Origin: Heterobasidion occidentale
Lineage: Eukaryota > Basidiomycota > Agaricomycetes > Russulales > Bondarzewiaceae
Direction of reading: 5' to 3'
Length of the DNA stretch: 64,000 nt
Assembly: GCA_039111635.1 (NCBI GenBank)
Contig: JBCAQO010000005.1
Location: forward strand, 248,001-312,000
Part shown: in pieces, positions 46,137-57,234 of the stretch
How positions within the stretch are numbered: position 1 is the stretch's first letter
How the letters are laid out: each line of letters starts with the position of its first letter
Made by a program: the position numbers and the translations under genes
The notes under the pieces: generated by a model
What the model was told of the DNA's origin: nothing
What the model saw: the letters and a program-made list of their open reading frames with translations, nothing else
Databases searched by the model: none

Positions 46137-46704
46137 AAGGTCTCATAGGGCGGGGATATAACGGGTTGCGTATTGGAGCTGGCTGACGTTGTAATATCAG
46201 TATATTGACATGTTACATCCATAAACACCTTGAAACATCCACTGCTGTCTTGTCGCATCAGATGGCTTCGTCCCGGTCTAAACTGACGCAGCACCCACCG
46301 AATATTCCAAGTGATTGGGCTGTGTCAGGTCGAATTCAGGTTGACGGAGCCGGGGCTAATTCCGGCGCATTTCTCCGAGGCAGCATGTCGCCATCGCCAG
46401 CGCATCTGCGCCATCGTCTTCCACCGCGGTGAGTGCACCGTGCAAGTTGTTGGGGAGAAACAAGCTCATATTTCAGACAACACTTAGAGATGCATCATTA
46501 TAAATTGGCTTATTGAGACCTCGATGGGTAGTTGCGTCATGAACGAAGTCATTTGCAGAGGATACAGGATGCAGGGAAAGCAAACTCGGCAAACAGCCAG
46601 CTTAAAAAAAGTGTAACAAGTCGGAGGCGGCCCGCGAGTTGAGTCCTTCTACAGCTCGCTCTCATCACAGAGCTTCAATCACCCAATCGTGATTTGAGGG
46701 CGCG
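46137..46704. other. Intergenic region upstream of the SSU1-like gene
   Basis: About 570 bases without a supported gene. It must contain the promoter of the sulfite pump gene, but no distinctive element was identified. Confidence 0.45.
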
Positions 46705-48318
46705 ATGTTGGCCGCGATACGGAGACCTCTGAAAGATCGCGTTCGGTGAGTGGTTGGCTGTCTGCGCCGCTCTCGGGAATTATATTTGACAAACGGACGT
46801 CTAGCCATTTTGAGCCGGCGTGGTTTGCTGTTATCATGGGTGAGTCTGATTCAGACATGGTTGGCGCGAAGTCTATACGAATGCCTCTCGCGGCGTTTGC
46901 GCGCCCACTGTCAGGGAAAATGCCACTGGGGCTTCTCGCATAGTCCCCGGCTTGTTTTTCAACATTATAAAGCTAAGGCTTACATTACCGATTCATTCTT
47001 TTAGGTACGGGCTCCATTTCTATTCTATTTCAAGCCTTCCCGTACGGGAGTGGGTCAAATGTCATGAACGCCTTCAGCGCTCTATTTTTCTTTCTCAATC
47101 TCGTCATCCTTGTGGTTGTCATGATCACTAGCGTCATTCGCTATCTTCTATTCCCTGATGTGTGGTTCATCATGATGCGGCATCCAGTACAAAGCCTATA
47201 CCTCGGCTGTTTACCGATGGGCTTTACTACACTCCTTAACGTGTCTATTTCTTTGTTCTATAAGCAGTACGGATTCGGAGGTACCACATTTCTTTATGCG
47301 ATCTGGGGCTTCTGGTGGATCAATAATGCTACTTCCATCCTGTGTTGTTGGGGGTTGGTACATGTGATGTAAGTGCATCTTAGACAAGCATCCGCACCAA
47401 CTTACACATGTCGCGTATCTCACAGGGCAACTAGTCACGATCACTCCCTCAGCCAAATGTCGCCCGTCTGGCTTCTCCCTGTCGTAACTCTCATCGTTGC
47501 ATCGTCTTCTGGGGGCGTTCTCGCCCAAGCTATTCGGCCCGTATCGCCATCGCACGCTCTTCTCACCATCACTTTCTCAATATTCCTGGTTTCCGTCGGT
47601 CTCTCGCTTGCGCTCATGATTCTCACGATTTATCTCTATCGCATGATTCTCTACGGGCCTCCTCAAGATATGTCCGTGATATCGACCCTTGTTCCACTCG
47701 GTCCCACTGGGCAGGCGGGTTTCTCAATCATTTTGATCGGGGAGAATTTGAAGGAACTACTCCCCGTTGCCAACAGCTCTTCACCGTTTCTGGGCAGCAC
47801 CAATGCAGGCGACGTCGTGTACACTGTGTGCATCTGCATCGCATTTATTCTGTGGTCATTAGCGACAATGTGGTTAGTCCTCGCGTTGCTCAGCATCCAG
47901 AGCGTTGTGCGGAAGACACGATTCCCGTTCAGGATCCGTTTCTGGGGGATGATTTTCCCCAACGTCAGTACATCTGCTCCGCGTATATCGCCTCTTGCGT
48001 GCTTGCTAAGTACCAGTTTTCTAGGGCGTTTATGCAAACTTGACGATCACGTTCTACCGTGTGCTCGACGTGCGCTTCTTTCGAGTGTGGGGTGCCGTCT
48101 ATGCTGTGCTCACGTTTGCAGTATGGTCCATCGTCTTCACTCGGACAGTCACGATGGTCCGCACTGGGGAGATATTTGCGGCGCCGTGTCTGGAAGATAT
48201 CGATATGGGCGTCGCGGGTGATGACCTCAGCGAGCGTGAAAAAGCGGAAGGAGAAGCACGGTTCTCGATAGCGCAGCATCAGGCGGCGCACGCTAGTACG
48301 AGTACTGTGCGTCCCTGA
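46705..48318 (+). CDS. Sulfite efflux pump, SSU1-like (TDT/voltage-dependent anion channel family)
   Basis: Exons 46705-46745, 46805-46839, 47005 onward, and two more, to TGA 48316-48318. Protein motifs: HFEPAWFAVIMGTGSISILF (the TDT start helix), HPVQSLYLGCLPMGFTTLLN, FLYAIWGFWWINNATSILCC, SPVWLLPVVTLIVASSSGGV, VPLGPTGQAGFSIILIGENL, and RVLDVRFFRVWGAVYAVLTF, giving ten helices and a charged C-terminal tail. The family exports sulfite and organic acids through the plasma membrane; fungal SSU1 protects against sulfite released in sulfur metabolism or added as a preservative. All junctions keep frame. In this context it may help export sulfite formed during thiol detoxification, which is only a suggestion. 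Confidence 0.87.
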
Positions 48319-48811
48319 GCCCGCGTTCGTCTAAGGGTCGCCGGAGACGCAGAAGCTCGCAGGAGTCGTTGCGGCTGACGTGCAACAGCTCCGCTTAGAT
48401 AGAAACGTGTGGATGCAATCAAAGAAGAAAAAAGATAGACAGAAGCATCTGGGAAAAGGTCAGCAGACGCTGCATGATATGCCCGTAATGCATAATCTGG
48501 GTCAAAAACGGAAGTCGGGCTTCCCCCGTTCTACACTTACCAGACTGACTTTTTTCCTTTTATGCTATGGTTGTAATGAATGTATTGAGTTGGGTTTAAG
48601 CGCTGTTGGTGTGTATTTAGTACTCAGTACTCGGTGTTCAGTGCAAGAGGCGCAACCCAAGGGAGTAATGTCTAGGATGTCGCGTCGCGTGCCGGATCCG
48701 GCAAAGGCTTCCGGCTTCGCATTTCCGATCTCGAAGGTATAAACACTCACCGAATCGTCATGAGTCCGAGTTCCCCTCCCGTTCGCCATCTCCGCCTGAC
48801 GACGTTGAACG
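48319..48811. other. Intergenic spacer
   Basis: About 490 bases between the SSU1-like gene and the decayed ligase, including a purine-rich run (AAAGAAGAAAAAAGATAGACAG). Nothing further recognised. Confidence 0.45.
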
Positions 48812-51053
48812 ATGTACTTCAAGTCGCTTACCCTGAAATCCACATATTCCGGACGTAAACTACCTGACTTTTTACTTGAGCGTCCGGAGGTCAAGCAGTG
48901 GCCAGACTTCCCAGTCTACATAGACGGTGTCACAGGGCAGAAAAGGGGCTTTCGAGAATTCGTAAAGCGCGTCGAGGATGCTGCGACCGCGCTAGGTGCT
49001 CCAGTGGCAGAGGGAGGGATGGGGCTCAGAGGGGATCGCGGGGAGATGGTGGGAGTTTGAGCGAGAATTGTTTGGTTTGTGTCTATTCTTATCAACATCT
49101 GACCGACGGTCTAACTAGCGCTTAGGACTACCCAACTATTTGTTTTACTCTTTGCAAAATCGCAGTGCCCTTCGCATTGCTCCCGCATTTTCCACTCCAT
49201 CGGAAACGACCGCCCTGCTGCGGCTGGCGAAGGTCACTCGAATATCGTTAGCCGAGACTCCTCTCCCTCGCAAGGACCGCTGCGAAGGAACTTGGGTTGG
49301 CAGATGATCGAATCTATATCTTGCATGGCCGGGGCGATAGAAGGAAGACCCTTCCGGACTTGATCAATGATACCAGGGCGAACAAAATTCCACCTGTCGC
49401 TACGCGCGCAGTGAACAAAGACACCCTGGCATATTTGGTGTTTTCTAGCGGGACAAGTGGATTGCCAAAAGGTACCTTATCTCTCTATTTCTTGGAGGAC
49501 TGTCTGTGCTCATGATCATGCAGCTGTCATGACTTCGCATAGGAACATGTGCTACTCTTCTATGCAGCCAGCCATCACGAGCGCCGAGGTAGCGAGGTGT
49601 GTCGCGGTTAGTATCTCTTTTTGTCATACCATTGTCGTATTAGACAACTTCGGTTCTGCAGCCGAAGCCATTGGATACGCCCGGCGGGTATCCCGTCGCC
49701 ATAGCCTTCCTGCCGCTCTACCACGCGATGGGCTTGCACAGCTACGTCTTCCGTGCATTGTTATCGCCGTCGACCGTCGTCATCCTTCCCAAATGGGATG
49801 TCGATCTCGCACTCAGCCTGATACCGAAGTGCGTACGCCCTAGCTGCCCGTGCGCTGCTAAAGAACCCGCATCCTGAACCCGGTAGTGCAGGTATCGTGT
49901 ATCCCACCTCTCGTTCGTGCCGTCCATCATACAGCAGCTAGTCACGTCGTCGAAGCTGGACAAGGCAGACTTGAGCAGCATCGCCGTCATAGGAAGCGGA
50001 GCAGCTCATCTTCCCAGGGAATTGCGAGATAAATTGAGCAAATATGCGATCAATGCGAGAGATCACTATGAGGGTATGTAATATCCAACGAGGTTTTGGG
50101 TTTCCAAGGCAATATACCTGACTGTGACTTCTGCAGGTTATGGCATGTCTGAATGTGTCAGTGTTCACATATTCTATGACGCTTTGCTCATCATCGGCTT
50201 CAGACAATCTCGGCATTGTTTACACCTTACGCCGGGATGTTCAACAACCGATTCAAGATGCCCGATACATGACAGGGATCCTCCTCCCCGGGATGGAGGC
50301 GCGGATCATCCGGGAGGATGGGAGCGAAGCCAATTACAACGAGCCTGGACAGCTTTTGCTGCGTGGGAAGAACGTCGCGATGGGCTACTGGAACAACGAG
50401 AAGGCCACCAAGGAGACTTTCTTGCCCGATGGCTGGCTGGTCACGGGCGATCGCTTCAAGGCAGATGAGAACGGCATTCTAGTGCGTGTTGGATTCCCGC
50501 TCATCCGAATTCCTGTATCGGAGATATCTGAAGCTGACTCTTCGCGAAAATCAGCTACGTCGATCGAGCGAAGGTGATTCTCAGTCCTGGTGCTTTGTTT
50601 TGCGGCTAACCCCCCTCGCAGGATACGTTGAAAGTCTCGGGGACCCAAGTCTCACCGACTGAGATCGAAGACACGCTCCTCCAACACCCCGAGCAGCTCA
50701 TCAGCGATGCTGCAGTCGTCGGCGTGAACGGCAGCCGCATGACAGATGAGAAAGTGCCCCGCGCTTGGATCGTCTTGACCGATGCAGGGAAGCAGCGCGG
50801 GTCGCAGGCGGTGTTCACGGCCCTTGACATATGGGTGAAAGAACGACTGAGCCGTCACAAATGGCTGAGGGGCGGCTATCAGGCCGTCAACGAGGTCAGC
50901 ACGATTGGTGTCCTCGTGTTCGACACATTGACAGATCACGTTCGCGTCGCTCAGATCCCGAAGTTGCCCACCGGCAAGGTGCTCCGTCGCGTACTTCTCG
51001 ACGAATACCTAAAGGCGCAGCGTGAAGGACATGTGGTTCGGACGAAACTATGA
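48812..51053 (+). pseudogene. Decayed AMP-forming acyl-CoA synthetase/ligase (4-coumarate-CoA-ligase-like)
   Basis: Start ATG 48812 (MYFKSLTLKSTYSGRK) and end TGA 51051-51053. Recognisable blocks: WPDFPVYIDGVTGQKRGFREF, the AMP-binding signature LAYLVFSSGTSGLPKAVM, FLPLYHAMGLHSYVFRALL, GYGMSEC, TGILLPGMEARIIREDG, GYWNNEKATKETFLPDGWLVTGD, DTLKVSGTQVSPTEIEDTLL and LPTGKVLRRVLLDEYL. Several single-base losses interrupt the frame: after MVG near 49050 (SENCL follows in another frame), near 49180 before STPSETTALLRLAKVT, near 49245 before RLLSLARTAAKELGLADD, and near 50267 before MTGILLPGM. The frames between are intact, and introns keep GT-AG ends. So either this is recent decay or the sequence has missing bases. 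If repaired it would belong to the adenylate-forming superfamily making acyl- or cinnamoyl-CoA esters. Confidence 0.75.
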
Positions 51054-51321
51054 GCTGTGTCATACAACCTCGTCATCATAATCAGTGATTCATAAACAGA
51101 AGGATTGAAGAGACTTGAATTGTACTATCACACACATGTATTTGGATCAGAAGACAGTTGTTCACTAACCTATCGGGACCCATTATGACATACACATCAA
51201 AGTCGGTGAAGATAATGGACTAGAGTGGACTTATCGTAGGAGGGAGACAATATGTTAAGGAGTACGAGAGTTTGAACAGCGCATGTTCTCGGTGAGAATG
51301 CAAGATGGCCTATGTGATTGG

Positions 51322-54037
51322 CTAGACGCCACCGCCACTCTTCTCGACCGGAATAGCTAATCTGTGAGACTTGGCCACATTCTTTGCGAGCGGCGCGAAC
51401 GAGATGTCCTTCAGCCCTGCACAGATCTATGACAACCGAGGCTCAGCTGCCTTCTTTCTCGAAAGAAGCAAAGCAAGCCACTCACCTCGACAAACTCATC
51501 GAAGCCGACCCTCTTCCTGTTCGCGAACCCGGTCTCCTCGAGCACATAATCAAAATCCTTCGGCCTGATGCTTTCGTACCCGGGTAACGTGACGATCAGC
51601 TCCTTCAGGGCGTCTTTCTCTAGCACCTGCTCGGCATCGGGAGCACTGTCGGCCTGCTGTGCACGCACAACGAACGCCTTACGCAGCTCATCGACCTCGC
51701 CGGGCTCGAACTGCGCACGACTGTACGACCCAGAGACGTGCCGCGCGCGGCTCCTTTCTGTAGTACCGCCAAGGTGCAGCGCACCGCCGATCTTGTCCAG
51801 CAGGCCCGCGGGCTCGTGGAGCGTGGGCGGTGCGACGTTCGGCGAGAGACCCATGGACTGGAGGAACTTTGTCGCGCCCACGAGCTCGGCCTGCTTGCGC
51901 GCGCGGTTCCAGTGGAGCTCCTCGGACATGATTTCGACGACGCGGGGGAGGGCGTCGAGGGCGGCTTGGGCGTTCAGGAAGGAGAGGCGGCAGCGGCGGG
52001 CGATGACGTCGACGGCGGTGAGTGCGTACTCGTGGCGGACGGCATAGCGCACTTCTGCTTCGATGACTAGGATTGAAAGCGAGATCAGAAGGCGAGAAAA
52101 AGGAAAGGAAAGGAAGGCGTACATGGGTATTGTGGTGCTAAGCGAACGCCGTAGAGAGGCCATGAATCGCCGGTCGGGGAAGCAAGCGACAGCACTGTCC
52201 ATGCACGATCGCCGTAGTTGTCCGACAGATGTTTCGCAACTTCCGTGTCGAGACCGTACTGGAGATTGATGTGTAAGTTTACAGAGTTTGAAAGAAACAA
52301 AAATTGGCTTACCCGCTGGATCAAGCCGATGAACATATTCCTACTCCATCCATCGCTTCCGACCAGCCTCACCTGCTCCGTCACGCACCCGCTCTTCACC
52401 CTCCCCTCCAGACCGAATGCTTTCACAGCTTCATCAACAGTCTCTTGTGCCATAGACCGATACGTCGTCCACTTGCCGCCCGCAATCGTCAAGAGCCCAG
52501 AGTCCGAGACGTGGATCATGTGGTTCCGCACAAGACCCTGTGTGCTGCTCGCCGAGGGGTTCCGCACGAGCGGCCGCAGCCCGCTCCATGCGCTCAACAC
52601 GTCCCCGCGGCGTACTTTGATATCCGGAGAGAGGTAGCGGCGGACCTCCTCGAGAACCCAGCGGATTTCCTCTTCTGCCGCGCGGGGCTCGGTTTCAACG
52701 GCCGCAGGCGCATCGGTCGTCCCCGCGATGGTGTTACCCTGCCATGGGAGGAAGAAAATGACACGCCCGTCGGAAGTGGCGGGGTCGAGGAGGCCCATTG
52801 TGCGTGGGGAGTAGTAGTTCGGGAGCGTGATATGTATGCCGGAGGATGGCTGGACTATAGGCTTGTGTTCCGGGTTGTCGAGGGTAAGAAGAGCATCTGA
52901 GAAAGGACCTGTAGCATTGATGATGCCCTGTCGCGCTTCGTCAGTCGCTGAAACGGGGTGACTGCTTGGGTGGAAGATGAACCTTAGCCTTCACGTCCCA
53001 TTCTTCGCCAGTGAGATTATCCTTGAGACGCGCGCCAGAAAGCTTTCCGTCAGCTCCTTTATGCAGTTTCGTCACCTCTACTTTGTTCGCGACAGTCGCA
53101 CCAAGCTTGACAGCCGTCATGATCAGCGCCATGTTCATCCTCGAGTCGTTGTGTTGTCCTAACGGCAGTGAGGATCACGTTTTTAGAAAGATCCAAAGAG
53201 AATCTACCATCATAATATACAGAGCGCCTACAAGCCCGTCGCGTTTGAGCATTGGGAAAGTTTCGAGAGCCTTGCCCTTGCTCATAAGATAAGATGATTC
53301 CATGTTCTCTTCCCGGCGAGAATATCGTACATCTTACAGCCTACCCAATAATATGGTACTTGCCAGTATCTGCCATTAAAAATCGCGGTCAACAAACATC
53401 CTTGATCAGAGTATGCACATCTGCCACGTGATTGCATATCTGTACCGAGTAAAAACGTCAGACGCACTTGTATATTGGCAGCATAATTGGAAGCATGTGC
53501 GACAGATAGGGCGCGGTTTGAAGGAATATCCGACGTTCGTGAAGCGCCTCCCTGACGAGTTTGTACTGCTCATAGTCGAGCTCCATCACCGCCTTCTGAA
53601 GATATCGTACACCACCATGGACCAGCTTGGTCGATTTTGACGAGGTACCTGTGATTTCACTCATTTAAGGAATAAGTAGGCATTCGAGAGCAGTACGGCT
53701 CACCCGCACTGAAATCGTCTCTTTCTACCAGCGCGACCTTGAGACCGCGACTGGCAGCATCAACAGCGACACCGGCACCCGTCGCACCTCCGCCGACGAT
53801 CAGCAAATCGAACTCCTGTTCGCCTCCCAACTTCGTCGACTCTCTTAAGAGATTCAGGTTATGTTCCCTCGACGGGGGCAGCCATGGTGGTGGTGGTCGC
53901 CTCGTCTCCCTCGTGGACTCGGGGTAGGCTGGCCCGGAGTTCAAGTAGTAATACCCGCCTCCGGCAGCGGCGGCGGTCGCTGCACCGGCATATGCCAGAG
54001 CTCTCCGGGAGAACAGAAAGCGGGTGCTACGAAGCAT
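51322..54037 (-). CDS. GUT2: Mitochondrial FAD-dependent glycerol-3-phosphate dehydrogenase (two apparent frame breaks)
   Basis: Oxidises glycerol 3-phosphate at the inner mitochondrial membrane and passes electrons to ubiquinone. Start ATG 54035-54037 ([20 protein letters not shown], presequence and helix). FAD fingerprint [128 protein letters not shown]. The C-terminal domain of about 200 residues ends with an EF-hand-like pair ([24 protein letters not shown]) and VEKSGGGV at TAG 51322-51324. Two single-base losses are seen: near 53310 (AAGGAG expected, AAGAG found; frame resumes at [13 protein letters not shown]) and near 53229 (one G lost before TATTATGATG; frame resumes at GQHNDSRMN). 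Everything else is conserved, so this may be sequence error rather than a dead gene. Confidence 0.8.
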
Positions 54038-54914
54038 CGACCACAGCGGTTGGAGGTCGTTGGCGACGGCAGAGAGGAGGGAGGGATGAGGACGGAGTGA
54101 ATGGAACGAGGGTGAGTCGAGTCGGAGTGAGCATAACTTTTAGCACGCATTTCTGCATCACCCCGTGGGGAGTAACTCATGCCGGTCCGGCAGCCGCTTC
54201 CCGGTCCGCGGAAGCGCCCTGGGCGCCGAGCAACGTTCGTCTTTCACAGTTCGGCTGATTGCAAGGCCATTCATCACTCATTCATCACCATGAATGAAGG
54301 TCTGGACCTGTCTTACAATGGCCGACAATTATACGATGGGACAGCGCCTGATAGCACCCGTGTAATGGGAGATCTTGGTCAGGTAAGCAATCTACGGCAC
54401 GCGTTTGATGCGCCATTTTATGATAACCCAACCAAGCACTGTCGAGGGCCGATGGAAGAGTATGCAAAACTACACGCTATTTCGGCGACTCGTTATTCCA
54501 TCATTGAGCCCAAGTTTGAACTGGGATCGTTCCGATGTACCTGCCCAACTCGAGTCTCCGGCAACACACATACAATGTCTGGGCGAACACTTCAAACCAC
54601 ATCGTAAGGGTCTTTCCCCCGACTTTGACCAACACTGTGGTAAGAATACATAGGCCTCGGTGCCTCGAGAAAACGCGATCGTTCGCGTGTTTGCGCCTCT
54701 AGATGACCCCGATCTAGGGTTAGGGTCTTGCGAGAATTTAGCACCGAGAGAGTTGACATAGCGTCGCGCGCTTTCAGTGTTGGCTCTGGACGTTGAGTAT
54801 GTGGGACGACGCCCGATTTGAGTAGGAGAGAGTTGTCGAGAGAGGAGCTCATGAAGAGATAGGGGTCTGTGCACGACAAAGAAGGGGATCAATATCAATT
54901 ATAGGAAGGTAGAG
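54038..54914. other. Intergenic region
   Basis: About 880 bases without a supported gene. A plus-strand exon-like stretch starts at ATG 54291 (MNEGLDLSYNGRQLYDGTA) and ends in a GTAAGC donor at about 54383, but no continuing exon was found. A GGGTTAGGGT motif at 54717 is isolated, not a telomere array. Confidence 0.35.
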
Positions 54915-55223
54915 TCATTTCGCTGCACCTTTTTCTTGGTGTTCCGCGGACATGCCAAGGGGTTTTGGTTGGTGTGTTTGGGTTCGACGGAGAGTCGCAT
55001 GAGATTGTGACAGAGAAGAAAAGGAGAGCGTCGGTTCGGAGTTCTTGCGCTTCGCCTTGAACATTTTTCGCAAGCGAAAAATCACAGGGGTCGTCGCCAA
55101 GACAAAAAACAGCAAAACCAAAAGCGCGAGAGCGACTGGAAGAAACGCCGGGGCGTTCGCTGGTGTTCGTCGTTGAAAATGAAAGGGGAACACGCACCGA
55201 CGACGACCAAGTCTGCCCAGCAC
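54915..55223 (-). other. Open frame with one transmembrane segment, possible fragment
   Basis: The minus-strand frame contains a strong hydrophobic run (FLPVALALLVLLFFVLATTP) followed by a basic stretch (FRLRKMFKAKRKNS) and a Ser-rich tail, like the C-terminus of a single-pass membrane protein. An upstream minus-strand open stretch (55346-55594, with QGWVGLKRILVLEARVSQG) might belong to it, but the frames do not connect by a clear intron and there is no signal peptide. Likely a remnant or a very diverged gene. Confidence 0.3.
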
Positions 55224-55677
55224 AGCCGAAACCAGCCGGCCAGGGGGTGGCAGACCTGTCCAGGGGAACCCTGAGGACCGGAAGGCATGACGGGAGATCT
55301 TTCAGCGACAGGAGTGTGGAGTGACTTAGGGGAACAGCGGAGCCATCAGAATGGAGAAAATCGATAGCCTTCCAAACCAGGCTGACGGTCCACGCGAATG
55401 ACACCTTGTGAAACTCTCGCCTCGAGCACGAGAATCCGTTTGAGACCGACCCAGCCCTGCGTCACATAGACTGTCAGGTTAGTACGAAGGTTCAACGCTG
55501 ATAATGGAGTCTCGGTTGGCCCCTTCGAGCAGGTGTGGGACCCCATTACTAGTCCTTTGGTCGGAGAAAAACACAGACCAGACTGATGTTGCAAAACAGA
55601 CCGTCATGGACATGAACAAAACAGCGATGACGAATTTGGCTCAAGCCAAGACTGGCATTCATACTCGTACATGCAAC

Positions 55678-57234
55678 TCAACGCGCTGGCAACTGCGAGG
55701 CCCAAGGATATGCTTCCGGATGCGCCGGGAAGGGCGAAATGTCGCTGAAGTTGACCGTAGACGGAGTTCCGAAGAACACTTTCTGTAAGAACGGTTGAAT
55801 GAGCGTGCTGCAGGTCAAGCGAAGGTCAATTTCCTGGGAAACGTCCAACATGTTGTACCTTTACTTACTAGCCCGTGTTTCCGCAGTGCCCATCGTCCGG
55901 TGGGTGGCGAACGTCGACCGCGATGTTGTCTCCCGCACCAAGCCAGTCGTATACGACCTTTGCGGCCTCGAACGTTACGCCCATAGACCCTTCGGGGTTA
56001 GTCTAGATACTCCATAAGACTTTTGTTGTAAGAAAATCCCAAACTCCGCCAACTCACCCACCAATCTTCCTGCCCTTCATCCCAAATGACAGCGCGCTGA
56101 GAGGTAGATGTCAAATCTAATTCTGCTATCCGAACCATAACATCAAAGAGCCTTACCGGAGCTATCAACGACACCATCTCGTGCGCATCGAACGGTAGAT
56201 GACTAGAGTTGGCAGTGAGGTTGACAAATTGACCTAAGACACTGTTGCTCCAGTACGGGAAACCGCCAAATATATTGTTGATCTTCTCCGCTGCGCCCTC
56301 TGCAATACAACCTCAGGTTTCGTCTTCAAATCAGGAATTATTCAAGACGCACGAGTTTCATAGTAGAACCGCCAAGGACCGATACCTTCCGCCCCACTGG
56401 AGAGCGCCAGAGTCAATTTGATCTAGAACACTAGTCAGCGGACGTAGGAAACCAAACTGGGTGAGACGTACTCTCTCGTCGAAGATGCCTGCCGCAAGCG
56501 CCCCCTTCCCATCCCTAGAACAACCAATAACACCAGCAGACGTGGCGTCGATCTCGGGAACGAGTTTCTCGATCGCATCCAATATACGATGATAACCCCA
56601 AGCCCATGCAGTCAACGTACCTGCGACATTGACGACGGACATCAGAGAGGACGTCGATTAGTGATGAACGAAAAGACAAGATGTACCAACTCGCACTGAC
56701 CGATGTCGCTGTTATTATACAACGTCCAAAATGCGCCCGTCCTCGCCGTGGAGTCCACCGCGACGTCAGCAACGTTAAACGTCGCGAGCGCGACACCCGA
56801 CGCCAAGAACGGCGCAGTCGGTATCGCGCCCGGGTTGATCACGACCGGCACAGGGTTCTGCGCGCTCGCGGTGACGTTCGTAGGGAACGTCAGTGTTGCC
56901 GGGAAGCTTGCAGACCTGCGTCCGACCGAAACCGTTATGTTGAGCGCGTTTCCCGAGCGCGTCGCCTTCACCGTCTCTGCGGCATGGTCAGGATAGAAGC
57001 CGTATAGGTATTTCTGGACGAGCGTGAGGATCTCTTCTTTGCGGCATGGCCAGTCAGCGGTGGAGCGGACTCTGTCGGGCGAGAGGCGGAACGTGAATGG
57101 ATCGGGAAGGAGAGGTATAATCGGTAGATCTGAGGGCTGGAAGGGGAAATCGTATCGGTGCACATGCAGAAGGGCGTTCAGCTGCGTGGGCGAGGTAAGA
57201 GGAGATGAATAGGACGAGTCCAGCGAGAATCTTC
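55678..57234 (-). CDS. Secreted CE15 4-O-methyl-glucuronoyl methylesterase (glucuronoyl esterase)
   Basis: CE15 enzymes cut the ester between lignin alcohols and glucuronic acid on xylan, outside the cell. Signal peptide MKILAGLVLFISSYLAHA from ATG 57232-57234. Mature region: DLPIIPLLPDPFTF, WPCRKEEILTLVQKYLYG, PVVINPGAIPTAPFL, TLTAWAWGYHRILDAIEKL, VIGCSRDGKGALAAGIFDER with the nucleophile Ser in GCSR, LTLALSSGAEGIGPWRFYYE, INNIFGGFPYWSNSVLG, HLPFDAHEMVSLIAPR, IWDEGQEDWWTNPEGSMGV and PDDGHCGNTG with the catalytic His. The last exon gives IQPFLQKVFFGTP and ends at TGA 55678-55680. Between the signal peptide and QPSDLPI the frame shifts by one base around 57132-57150 with no workable intron, so the N-terminus is broken or mis-sequenced; all else is intact. 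Confidence 0.78.

Noticed and set aside
45233..46186. GST copy 5 ending at 46186 with a 17-residue longer tail
   Set aside because: A consensus intron explains the extra sequence and gives a normal C-terminus; kept only as an alternative.
54710..54730. GGGTTAGGGT telomere-like motif
   Set aside because: Only one and a half units; similar GGTTAGGGTC words occur in the GST upstream blocks, so it is not a telomere.
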